NCBI GenBank assembly: GCA_934675575.1
Contig: CAKUQQ010000022.1
Location: forward strand, 1 to 18,420
DNA length: 18,420 nucleotides
Direction: 5' to 3'
Origin: an uncultured Muribaculaceae bacterium
GTDB lineage: Bacteria; Bacteroidota; Bacteroidia; Bacteroidales; Muribaculaceae
The notes under the pieces were generated by a model, which was given only the letters and a program-made list of their open reading frames with translations, made no database searches and was not told the DNA's origin. Positions 8,813 to 16,122 of the stretch are shown here, in pieces; position 1 is the stretch's first letter, and each line of letters opens with the position of its first letter. A program made the position numbers and the translations under genes.

Positions 8813-9577
8813 TCATCCTTCTGTAATGGTTTTTTCTTTTATGTGATACTGGATACCGTTCTGCTCACAAAATTCCGTGACCTGGACAGCCAGTTTGTTA
8901 TAAAATGCCTTATGCTGCTTGTAGGCGTTCACTTCTTTGCAGTAATTAGTTCTGCCAAAGATAATCTTGTCCACGAAGTTCACCGCATCCAAAATGTTTT
9001 GTAAGTCCTGTTCAATCAGGTTTGGGGTTGGATATGGCTCGATGCTGACCCAAGTTCTGCATCCGGCATCATGCAACGCTCTCAATGCGGCCAGACGGTC
9101 AGCATAAGGCGATGCACCCGGCTCCATTTTTTTACGGTATCTTTCGTCCAAGGAAATCAATGTAATTCCATGTTCGTTTTCCGGAGAAAGCTGCGCCAGT
9201 TCCATCGGCAAAATACCCTTTGTGAGTGTTGTGCATCGAATTCCAGCGTTATTTAACCTCCGGATGGCAGCAATACTCATGGCACTTACTTCCGGATATC
9301 CATTCATAAAAGGGTCCGTTGTGAAACAAAGTTGTACAGACTGAATTTTATCGCGAAGTCTTGGAATCTCTCGGTCCAGCAGTTCCAACGTATTGGAAAC
9401 CAGATACGGTTCTATCCATTCTTCATAATCCTTGATCTGGCCAAAGCGTTTTTTCATCAGAAAAGCATAGCAGGGAAATTTGCAGCCATGGGCACAGCCC
9501 TGAGCATGATTCATTGTATAGTCACCATACTCAACACCGGTCTGGTAGAGCATGGTTTTGCGTGTAATGGTCTTCAA
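8813..9577 (-). CDS. SPL-like radical SAM protein of the TcmP-associated type
   Basis: 254 residues, TTG start at 9577 supported by AAGGATGG seven bases upstream. The N-terminus carries GCAHGCKFPCYAF with cysteines at 28, 32 and 36. The spacing is CX3CX3C, one residue longer than the usual CX3CX2C. The body resembles the spore photoproduct lyase-like branch (COG1533 style): LCFTTDPFMNGYPE (103-116), then a Thr-Lys strand TTLTKG, ISLDE, EPGASPYADRLAALRAL and WVSIEPYPTP. Enzymes of this branch bind a 4Fe-4S cluster and cleave SAM to make a radical; the founding member repairs a thymine lesion in DNA. Next to it are two TcmP (three-Cys-motif partner) genes, the family known to travel with such proteins. 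The substrate is unknown. A nucleic-acid base is a reasonable guess given Mod and Res in the same operon. Confidence 0.8.
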   Translation of the reverse strand: MKTITRKTMLYQTGVEYGDYTMNHAQGCAHGCKFPCYAFLMKKRFGQIKDYEEWIEPYLVSNTLELLDREIPRLRDKIQSVQLCFTTDPFMNGYPEVSAMSIAAIRRLNNAGIRCTTLTKGILPMELAQLSPENEHGITLISLDERYRKKMEPGASPYADRLAALRALHDAGCRTWVSIEPYPTPNLIEQDLQNILDAVNFVDKIIFGRTNYCKEVNAYKQHKAFYNKLAVQVTEFCEQNGIQYHIKEKTITEG

Positions 9578-9596
9578 ATCGGTTCCATCCTTATAA

Positions 9597-10454
9597 TTAT
9601 TTTTTCTTCAAAATATGATCTGCAATTCTCAAGGCAAGTCGCTGTGCAGCTACACTTTCGTTGGAGATTGCAAAGCAGAACAAAAACATCGGTGAGTTCT
9701 TACTGTTCTTAAATATTCTTGGATTGTTGGATACACACGAAAAAATCGTCTTTAGGCGGGAGATAAGGAATTCTTTTATGTGTTCTGGGCTTGCATCCTT
9801 TACAAGTCGATCTTCCTCTTCACCGCCATCAATCACACCAAGATCAAACAGAGAAAGCTGCGGATCTTTTTTGTAAAACTCAGTTCTCCAACTGTTATCA
9901 CCAAGTAACCGATCGATTGTGTTTTCCCACGATCCGTATTTACCGTTTTTAGGCAACATCCTATTGAGCGCTGAAAACGGGAACAGGTACCATACATCAA
10001 TGGATTTTGTTCCGGCGACGCGTTCAAGAGTGGCCCAATCGACCTGTGTTGCGTAAGGGTCTAAGAACAGAAGCCCCCTGCTAAAGCGCCAGTCAATGTC
10101 ATTGATAATATTACTGAGTTTTTCATTTGCATCACCGCGATAGACTGTCGTGAACCTTTTCAAGTGTGGAAACTCTGTATCAATCATATGTTCAAGCTCG
10201 GACGCTTTGCTTTCATCGCTCTCAATAAAATAGTAGTGATCAAACCGTCTCTCTGCAGACAACGCCCTCTTTGCAGACCCTGCTAGATATGCTTCACCGT
10301 CGCTAGTTTCGATTTCTCCAGTTCCGGCAAAAGCATCAATATATATCTTCTTAAATTTTTGATTTTGTAAGGCGATTAGGTATGCATCGAGGTAACTTGT
10401 GAAAAAATTGAGTTTTTTAGCTGTCCAATCTCCGCCAAATTTCTGTGATGTCAT
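9597..10454 (-). CDS. tcmP: Three-Cys-motif partner protein TcmP (copy 1)
   Basis: 285 residues. ATG 10454 is preceded by GGAGGT, 9 bases away, and lies 33 bases after the stop of the other TcmP-like gene. The N-terminus FGGDWTAKKLNFFTSYLDAY (6-25), then KKIYIDAFAGTGE (35-47) and GLLFLDPYATQVDW (127-140), match the TcmP family (TIGR04474) as I know it. DAFAGTG looks like the SAM-binding motif I, and LDPYA like motif IV, of Rossmann-fold methyltransferases of the DPPY kind. The partner, a radical SAM protein, is the next gene 19 bases downstream. A methyl- or group-transfer role beside the radical SAM enzyme is inferred from the fold motifs; no activity is known to me. Confidence 0.85.
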   Translation of the reverse strand: MTSQKFGGDWTAKKLNFFTSYLDAYLIALQNQKFKKIYIDAFAGTGEIETSDGEAYLAGSAKRALSAERRFDHYYFIESDESKASELEHMIDTEFPHLKRFTTVYRGDANEKLSNIINDIDWRFSRGLLFLDPYATQVDWATLERVAGTKSIDVWYLFPFSALNRMLPKNGKYGSWENTIDRLLGDNSWRTEFYKKDPQLSLFDLGVIDGGEEEDRLVKDASPEHIKEFLISRLKTIFSCVSNNPRIFKNSKNSPMFLFCFAISNESVAAQRLALRIADHILKKK

Positions 10455-10487
10455 CGTTTCCGCACCTCCAAACCAGGCTGCTTCGCT

Positions 10488-11636
10488 CTATCGGAAAGAT
10501 ATCACGGTTTCCTTTTTCCCAGTAAAGGGATCAACAACTTGTTCCTTGGTTGCACCATACATCTCAACAAGTTCCTGCTTTATCTGATTTCTATAGCTCG
10601 AAGGGAATATAGGATGTTCATCCAGCAATGCCCACATTTCTTCAATGTGGACCCCCTTCCTGCCAGAGAATGATTTCTGAAGATACTTAGTAATGTCATG
10701 GACGGTAAAACAGGATTCATCTGTGGACGTTGTAACAACGGAACCCACATTCGGATCGAGATTTAGTACGAGCTGCCCATCTTCGCCGTGAGTTTTCTTG
10801 GTTGAGGATTGATCCCCAAATACCTTCCACGCACTCTTTTTGTATAATTTAAAGCCTTCCCGATTGCTTGTGCAGTGAACGAGACTATATACCTGCGAGT
10901 TCTGGGAATTATAGAAAGGAAATGCTGATACATAATAGTTACGCGGCCCCTTCAGCGCCTCGATAATTTCTTCCACACGTTTCTCATATGCTTGTTTGTT
11001 GTTGCCATAAGGAACCAGTTCCGCAAAGGCCTCCAGATAGGTGTTCTCGTATTTTTCCTTAGTAGTCTGTCTCTTGGCGCTGGTAATTGCCCTGACAGGA
11101 TCAGAGACCATGTGATTAATCATTACTTCTCCCCAGTTCCTGAAAAACGGAATAAGGGCGGCCCAGTCTATCGTAGCATTATACGGATCATACAGAAGGA
11201 AGTAATGCAGGTGTCCAGCATTATAAAGCTGTGGGCCTATTGTTCTAAGAAGGACACCAGCATCAAGATCTGTCGTAATAATTTGAAAATTTCTCTCATT
11301 AGCTGGAATATGTTTTCTTAGCTCCTCAACTTTTTCCTTGTTGATATCATTCAAATACAGCTGAACCATTTTACAAGGATATTTTCTGGCCACGTTCAAC
11401 AGTGCATTCGCAACGCGCACAGATGTCCCATCAATCAAGTTCCCGTCATCATCGAAATAAACACCACAGTTACACATACAATCAATAAAAACGAGCGTAT
11501 TGCAGTTCTCATATAGCATGAGCTTCTGTGACCAAGATTTAATGTATTCTTCGATCAGTTCAAATTTCTTTATTGTATGTGGATGAGCTGTATCTATTAC
11601 CGTTTTCTTCTTTCCTCTTGCCATACGACGCCTCAT
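10488..11636 (-). CDS. Second TcmP-like protein with altered motif I
   Basis: 382 residues. It shares the plan of the neighbouring TcmP: an early helix with KKFELIEEYIKSWSQKLML (23-41), LVFIDCMCNCGVY (48-60) where copy 1 has the SAM-binding DAFAGTG, and FLLYDPYNATIDWAAL (146-161) aligned with FLDPYATQVDWATL. The motif IV-like DPY is kept, while the glycine loop is replaced by a cysteine-rich one (C53, C55, C57). SAM binding may be lost, or the loop may bind metal. The first ATG (11636) overlaps the regulator's stop as ATGA. The ATG at 11624 has GAGG at six-base spacing and is the better-supported start, giving 378 residues. The extra C-terminal 120 residues, absent from copy 1, are unassigned. 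Confidence 0.75.
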   Translation of the reverse strand: MRRRMARGKKKTVIDTAHPHTIKKFELIEEYIKSWSQKLMLYENCNTLVFIDCMCNCGVYFDDDGNLIDGTSVRVANALLNVARKYPCKMVQLYLNDINKEKVEELRKHIPANERNFQIITTDLDAGVLLRTIGPQLYNAGHLHYFLLYDPYNATIDWAALIPFFRNWGEVMINHMVSDPVRAITSAKRQTTKEKYENTYLEAFAELVPYGNNKQAYEKRVEEIIEALKGPRNYYVSAFPFYNSQNSQVYSLVHCTSNREGFKLYKKSAWKVFGDQSSTKKTHGEDGQLVLNLDPNVGSVVTTSTDESCFTVHDITKYLQKSFSGRKGVHIEEMWALLDEHPIFPSSYRNQIKQELVEMYGATKEQVVDPFTGKKETVISFR

Positions 11637-11857
11637 TGTTTGTCAGTATTGTGATCTACAGATATTAATTCCATAATATCTCCAATATCGCATTTCAACG
11701 CTCCGCACACTTTCATTAAGACTTCCATACTTACAGTTTCATTCTTTGAAAGCTTTGTAACTGAGGCCCAGCTAATTCCTGCTAATGCCTGTAAGTCTTT
11801 TTTCTTCATGTCTTTATCGATCAGGAGTTTCCAAAGCTTTTTGTAGCTGACTTCCAA
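11633..11857 (-). CDS. Small Cro/C1-type HTH regulator
   Basis: 74 residues, TTG start at 11857 with AGAGGTG five bases upstream. The sequence reads as a single helix-turn-helix domain of the short XRE type: KKLWKLLIDKDMKKKDLQAL (6-25), then AGISWASVTKLSKNETVSME, then a final helix LMKVCGALKCDIGDIMEL. It is the first gene of the operon and overlaps the next gene by four bases (ATGA). The gene sits directly behind a near-consensus promoter with palindromes CCTTAAGG (11874-11881) and CAGAT-N2-ATCTG (11881-11892) between promoter and start. Autoregulation of the whole seven-gene operon is the likely role, as in controller proteins of restriction systems. The assignment to HTH is firm; its operator is inferred. 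Confidence 0.85.
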   Translation of the reverse strand: MEVSYKKLWKLLIDKDMKKKDLQALAGISWASVTKLSKNETVSMEVLMKVCGALKCDIGDIMELISVDHNTDKQ

Positions 11858-11873
11858 TATGGCACCTCTTTTC

Positions 11874-11892
11874 CTTAAGGCAGATTGATCTG
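11874..11892. promoter_or_regulatory. Palindromes between operon promoter and first gene (candidate operator)
   Basis: CCTTAAGG (11874-11881) is a perfect 8-base palindrome and directly adjoins CAGAT-TG-ATCTG (11881-11892), an inverted repeat with 5-base arms. They sit between the -10 box and the ribosome binding site, a place where the HTH protein encoded just downstream could repress. Binding is inference. Confidence 0.4.
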
Positions 11893-11905
11893 CTTGTTCT
11901 ACAAA

Positions 11906-11934
11906 ATTATATCACAGCCTTGTTTTTGAATCAA
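11906..11934 (-). promoter_or_regulatory. Promoter of the seven-gene defence operon
   Basis: Minus strand: TTGATT (11929-11934), 17-base spacer, TATAAT (11906-11911). The -10 box is perfect and lies 48 bases before the TTG start of the regulator gene. No other convincing promoter was seen inside the operon, and gene gaps are 33 bp or less, so this one probably drives all seven genes down to 1880. Confidence 0.85.
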
Positions 11935-11964
11935 GAGAGATTCTTCACAAACACGAGAATTCAC

Positions 11965-11982
11965 TTTTCATATAATTGAAAA
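11965..11982. promoter_or_regulatory. Inverted repeat TTTTCA-N6-TGAAAA between divergent promoters
   Basis: TTTTCA (11965-11970) and TGAAAA (11977-11982) are perfect arms around TATAAT. The right arm overlaps the -35 box of the plus-strand promoter at 11976, and the site lies 31 bases from the -35 of the minus-strand operon promoter. This is a good candidate operator for either HTH protein encoded on its two sides. Confidence 0.45.
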
Positions 11983-12004
11983 TTCTGCATCAACGTGCTA
12001 TACT
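11976..12004 (+). promoter_or_regulatory. Plus-strand promoter for the 12088-12631 gene
   Basis: TTGAAA (11976-11981), 17-base spacer, TATACT (11999-12004). It points away from the defence operon and would start RNA near 12011, about 77 bases before the ATG at 12088. Confidence 0.65.
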
Positions 12005-12087
12005 ATATTGTGATCTATACAAGCAAGTAACGACAGGCCTTCTGGTTGGACATAAGGGAGTGTGGTAGGTAGTGGGGAATTATACAA

Positions 12088-12631
12088 ATGAGATACTATA
12101 AAGCGCTCTGACTCCCAAAAACATCTGCCACAAAAGATTCTCCATCGTGCCAATGCGCAACAGGAAGTATCAAGGTACAGCAGATCAAACAATTCTGAAA
12201 CAATTGAGGCAGCCAAGAGGCTGGAGCAAAAACGGCTCGAGTTCGAGAAGCAAAATTCTATGCGCAAAATTATTACGCCGAACAAATCATGTTGGCAGAT
12301 GCTACATGATATCATTCAGGCTCTAGGGCTAAGCAAACCACATTTCTGCAATCTTACTGGTCTGGATGAAGTCTATTATCGCCGGGCAGAGACAAACCCA
12401 GATACAAAGCCTAGCAAAAGAGCTATCGTTGCTGTTGCCTGCGGCCTTGATATGGACCTAGATACAACAAACAAACTGCTTCAACTGGCTGGACATGCTT
12501 TTGAGGACTCCGATGAGGATAATGCTCTGAAATTCTGTATTACAGGATTTGTCGGACAGCCCATAGATGAAGCTAACGAATTTTTGAGTTCTTACGGATA
12601 TGCTCCGCTCGGTACTCAACAGCGAAAATAG
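12088..12631 (+). CDS. HTH protein read through an apparent +1 frameshift
   Basis: The uninterrupted frame from ATG 12260 gives 123 residues, but the same frame is open back to 12092 with no ATG, GTG or TTG start. One base out of that frame, ATG 12088 begins MRYYKAL and then meets TGA in CTC-TGA-C. Skipping one T there gives MRYYKALDSQKHLPQKILHR and joins the long frame, including a charged helix AAKRLEQKRLEFEKQ. The C-terminal 100 residues resemble a helical HTH region common at protein ends in Firmicutes: DEVYYRRAETNPDTKPSKRA, LDMDLDTTNKLLQLAGHAF. Function is probably regulatory or unknown. Either a one-base mutation has broken the gene, the start is non-standard, or a shift like that of prfB (CTT-TGA-C) operates. 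No strong ribosome binding site precedes ATG 12260 or ATG 12088. It is followed by a good terminator. Confidence 0.55.
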
Positions 12632-12644
12632 AACATTTTTGCTT

Positions 12645-12682
12645 AGCCGTACACTCTGCTTAGGGTGTGCGGCTATTTTTTT
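12645..12682 (+). terminator. Rho-independent terminator
   Basis: A 12-base-pair stem (12645-12656 with 12663-12674, two G-T pairs) encloses a 6-base loop and is followed by ATTTTTTT. It lies 14 bases after the stop of the HTH gene. Confidence 0.85.
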
Positions 12683-12690
12683 GAATTTTT

Positions 12691-12714
12691 CCGACTTGGC
12701 AAGCCGGCTTTTTT
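12691..12714 (+). terminator. Second, weaker terminator-like hairpin
   Basis: CCGACTT (12691-12697) pairs with AAGCCGG (12701-12707) with one mismatch around a three-base loop, then a run of six T. A T-run also precedes it, so it could work on both strands. It may insulate the recombinase remnant from the HTH gene. Confidence 0.45.
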
Positions 12715-12731
12715 ATTTCATTTATGCATAG

Positions 12732-14216
12732 CAACCTTACTGTCGTGTCAGTACTGACAGCGATGAGCAGGCGACAAGCTATGAAGCCCAGGTGGAGCAT
12801 TACACCGAGTACATTCATAAAAATCCAGAATGGGAATTCGCCGGAATATTCGCTGATGACGGTATCACCGGTACCAACACCAAAAAGCGCACCGAATTCA
12901 ACCGCATGATTGACGCCTGTATGGCCGGTGAGATCGATATGATCATTACCAAGTCCATCAGTCGCTTTGCCAGAAACACGCTGGACTGCCTGAAGTACAT
13001 CCGTCAGCTCAAGGAAAAGAACATTCCGGTCTAATTTGAGAAGGAATCCATCAACATAATGGATGCCAAGGGCGAGGTGCTGATTACAATTATGGCATCG
13101 CTGGCCCAGCAGGAACGCCAGTCCCTGAGCCAGAATGTGAAGTTAGGCTTGCAGTTCCGTTATCAGAACGGGCAGGTGCAGGTCAATCACAATCGTTTTC
13201 TCGGCTACACGAAGGATGCGGAAGGCCACCTAGTCATTGATCCTGCCCAGGCTGAAGCGGTCAAACGCATTTACCGGGAATATCTGGAAGGGTACAGCAT
13301 GGACAAGATCGCCGCTGGTCTGGAGAGAGACGGCATCCTGACGGGCGCTGGCAAAACCAAATGGCACACCAGCACCATCAACAAGATTCTCCGCAATGAG
13401 AAATACATCGGCGACGCTCTCCTGCAGAAAACCTATACCACCGATTTCCTGAACAAGACCCGGGTGAAGAACAACGGCATTGTCCCGCAGTATTATGTAG
13501 AGAACGACCATGAGGCCATCATTCCGCGAGACATTTTCATGTGGGTGCAGGAAGAACTGGTTCGGAGAAGCTCTGTAAAGCCCGGCCCGAACGGGAAGAA
13601 GCACACATACAGCTGCAATCACTGCTTTTCCCAAATGATTGTCTGCGGAGAGTGCAGTGAACAGTTTCGGCGCATCCATTGGAACAATCGCGGCTGCAAA
13701 TCCATTGTCTGGCGGTGCGTCAGCAGACTGGAGCCGACCGGGCATGAATGCCATGCGCGGACCGTCAATGAGCTGGAGCTGCAGAGAGTTGTAGTTGCCG
13801 CCCTGAACGAGCTGTTGGGCGACCGGGAAGGATACCAGCGCCAGCTCCAGCAGAACACCGCAGCGGTCATTCACGCCTCAGCCACCGCATCCACGGATGC
13901 CATCGATGAGAAGCTGCTGGAGCTTCAGCAGGAGCTTCTCAAGAAGGCCAACAGTAAGGAAGCCTACGATGAGATTGCCGATGAGATTTTCCGGCTCCGG
14001 GAACTGAAACAGCAGACCACCGTTGACACGGTAGCAAGAGACGAACAAATCAAGCGCATCACAGCGCTTCAGGATTTCATTCGCAGCCAGTCTGCCGACC
14101 TGACGGAATTTGACGAAACCTTGGTCCGGCGCTGGTTCAAGCAGATCACGGTTTATGAGGACCATTATACGATCGAGTTGAAATCTGGACTCAAAGTGGA
14201 TATAGATGCGGGATAA
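12732..14216 (+). pseudogene. Large serine recombinase, inactivated
   Basis: The frame reads [20 protein letters not shown] from 12738, the catalytic-serine motif of a resolvase N-terminal domain. It continues with [20 protein letters not shown], then [20 protein letters not shown]. At 13032-13034 TAA stands where the family has a Tyr codon (IPV-stop-FEKES), and the frame then continues to 14216. That downstream part has a recombinase domain (LGYTKDAEG to KYIGDALLQKTY), a zinc ribbon with C-x2-C pairs (CNHC, CGEC, then later single Cys) and a C-terminal coiled coil. The start is also lost: a TAG lies three codons before YCRVS, and an extra T near 12737 shifts the likely upstream codons IAT. 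Such enzymes integrate and excise mobile elements. With two lesions this copy should be dead unless the stop is read through. Confidence 0.88.
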
Positions 14217-14229
14217 TTGTATGAGAATA

Positions 14230-14275
14230 GCAAAGCCCTCCTGACCACCATGATTGATGGCCGGGAGAGCTTTGC
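14230..14275. other. Stem-loop between convergent genes
   Basis: GCAAAGC at 14230-14236 pairs with GCTTTGC at 14269-14275, and the CTCC/GGAG core extends the stem to about 15 imperfect pairs. The loop is about 10 bases. It sits between the ends of the recombinase remnant (14216) and the minus-strand gene (14306). No T-run follows in either direction, so it may be a bidirectional weak terminator or a transcript-end structure. Confidence 0.5.
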
Positions 14276-14305
14276 ATTACATAAAAGATACTATTGCATA
14301 TAAAA

Positions 14306-15865
14306 TTATTTAAAAGCGTTGGTAAAATAATGATATATAAGCCTTAGAAAGTCTGCAATTACAGTCGTTTTCTCCGGAAAAATCACAAAGAACAGAGTAA
14401 TGGCAGCTATAATCAACATAACAGCATTTAGTGCCATACTTCGAACTGTGTTTTTGTAATCAGAAAGAGTCTGCAAAATATGCTCCTTGTCTTCAAACTC
14501 AGACAAAAGGACATTGATATCGGTCTCGATTTTTTTGGTTCCCGATATTGCAGCATTACAAAAATTTTTATACGATATATAAAATGGCTTTGTTAGTTTT
14601 TTTGCCATTTCATCACTATCTGCATAAATTTCCTCTAATTTTTTGACAACCTGCGTCCACGTATCATCTCTAACATACCGGTTATAATCGTCAATATCTA
14701 ACGAAAACTCATATTTTAGCTTTAGTAATGATTTTAACCGGTTTTTTCGAAGTTTGATTTTATCAAGTTTGTGCTTATATGAAACCACTATCTTCCCTGA
14801 TTCCCTTGATAGAATATCAAGAAACAGAATCTTAAAGTACTCTATTGCATAATCTTTTAAGTGAAAATACACATCGTCCTTAACGGATTTAAACTGACCC
14901 GCTTCGATACCATCATCTTTAATGATGTAGATTAATCTGTTATTTGCTTGCGTCTGTTCATATCGTCCAGAAAGCTTACATTCGAAAAAAACTTTTTGCC
15001 TTTCATCAATAAATTGCCCTTGATATTCAGCAACACCAATTGAATCCCAAAACGCACGACAGTCTTCATGATAATCAATGTCTGTATAATATGTCTCTAT
15101 TCTTGGAGGCATTATTCCTCTCTTGTGAAGAGCAAAAGGGAAATAATGACTCAATGCCTCATAAAATTCCCATTCAATACGACTGATAAATTCATATATC
15201 TTATCTGCTTTTAGTGCATCATCATTATAGTGAATCACCGAATAATTCTGAAATGAACCGATTCTATTTTTTCTCGCTGTGAGTGTTGAAGTGGCATATC
15301 CACGGTCTTCGTGGTAATTACATTTAATTAATTTGTCTAGTTCATTCTTCTTTTCGTCCGTCAAATACAACGAAAATTCTAGGGCCAAATAAGCCGAATC
15401 TATATTACATATGCTTACGGTAAAATAATCAATAGTTGATTCGAGCCTATGCCCTTTGAATTCGAATATACCACAATCGACTTTTTCATACCAAGAAAGT
15501 AATGTCGAGTCCATTTTTTCAAGACGATTACATATCTCGTCTAACCCATCAGTGTGAAAATTAAAAAAGCGATTTGTCCTTCTTGTCTTAAGCAGATGAC
15601 GAATGCCATTTTGAAGTTCTTTGATATCCTCTCTATGTACTAAATCCGCTGTAATAATGGTACGAAGATTCATAAAGTGGTTCTCTGGTAAGGAATTATC
15701 ATGGTCTCCAATGCGGTAATAATTGTCGAAAATATCTTCGTAATTTCTTTTCCAAAACTTTTTGTTCCTACCAGGCAGGATGCTTAATATTTTTGCACGA
15801 GTTTTAGCATACCTGTATAGAAAATCCTCGTGGAAGCATTTACGACATAAACCATAGTTTTTCAC
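14306..15865 (-). CDS. Unknown protein with C-terminal membrane anchor
   Basis: 519 residues, GTG start at 15865 with GAGGTGAG just upstream (about four bases). I do not recognise the family. Near the N-terminus is CRKC (7-10), a possible metal or disulfide pair. The middle is a long charged, aromatic-rich region without known motifs, with KVFFECKLSGRYEQ in its second half as a strand-like stretch. A single hydrophobic helix MALNAVMLIIAAITLFFVIF (477-496) is followed by a short amphipathic tail, so the bulk should be cytoplasmic with a C-terminal anchor, though topology is inferred. It is single, flanked by a dead recombinase and an integration scar, and AT-rich compared with the recombinase. 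This fits a solitary cargo gene of a mobile element; a membrane-acting defence effector is one possibility. Confidence 0.7.
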   Translation of the reverse strand: MKNYGLCRKCFHEDFLYRYAKTRAKILSILPGRNKKFWKRNYEDIFDNYYRIGDHDNSLPENHFMNLRTIITADLVHREDIKELQNGIRHLLKTRRTNRFFNFHTDGLDEICNRLEKMDSTLLSWYEKVDCGIFEFKGHRLESTIDYFTVSICNIDSAYLALEFSLYLTDEKKNELDKLIKCNYHEDRGYATSTLTARKNRIGSFQNYSVIHYNDDALKADKIYEFISRIEWEFYEALSHYFPFALHKRGIMPPRIETYYTDIDYHEDCRAFWDSIGVAEYQGQFIDERQKVFFECKLSGRYEQTQANNRLIYIIKDDGIEAGQFKSVKDDVYFHLKDYAIEYFKILFLDILSRESGKIVVSYKHKLDKIKLRKNRLKSLLKLKYEFSLDIDDYNRYVRDDTWTQVVKKLEEIYADSDEMAKKLTKPFYISYKNFCNAAISGTKKIETDINVLLSEFEDKEHILQTLSDYKNTVRSMALNAVMLIIAAITLFFVIFPEKTTVIADFLRLIYHYFTNAFK

Positions 15866-16122
15866 AAACTCACCTCACCATAGAGCATAAGAGCATATTA
15901 TTTAAATCCTCACTGACATCTAATCCGCTCATTCATTTTTCTAAGCAGTCGGTTGTGCTGAACTGCTGTTAAGCCGTGACATTTAATCCACTAACTCAGC
16001 TTTTCTGCTCGTTTTCCGTTTCCGCAGATATGTTCTCTTGTACACTTCTGAACAGGTGAGTTGGGCATTTGGATGTCAGCAAATATAGCCCAAAACACCG
16101 GAAATAAGCGGTTTTCCACACT
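15866..16122. other. Non-coding stretch with TGACATC repeats
   Basis: No supportable gene. An imperfect direct repeat stands at 15914-15935 and 15977-15998 (17 of 22 bases the same, core TGACATYTAATCC). The heptamer TGACATC recurs inverted at 16072-16078 and again direct at 16138-16144 inside the rlmD scar. The part next to 15865 holds the ribosome binding site of the minus-strand gene. No consensus promoter is clear; TAATAT near 15896-15901 is a possible -10. Confidence 0.5.

Noticed and set aside
11647..12017. The 12-base direct repeat TATTGTGATCTA at 11647-11658 and 12006-12017
   Set aside because: One copy lies inside the regulator's coding end and the other just after a promoter. The match does not extend and may be chance.
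11998..12315. A 105-codon minus-strand open frame in the divergent region
   Set aside because: It is Cys/Leu-rich with no recognisable motif, lies opposite the HTH gene and its promoter, and has no good ribosome binding site.
12260..12631. Taking ATG 12260 as a simple start of the HTH gene
   Set aside because: It lacks a clear ribosome binding site, and plausible coding sequence continues in frame upstream to 12092, so the larger, shifted reading was preferred, though the short form is not excluded.
13230..13874. A 214-codon minus-strand open frame inside the recombinase
   Set aside because: It is the shadow of the well-supported serine recombinase on the plus strand.
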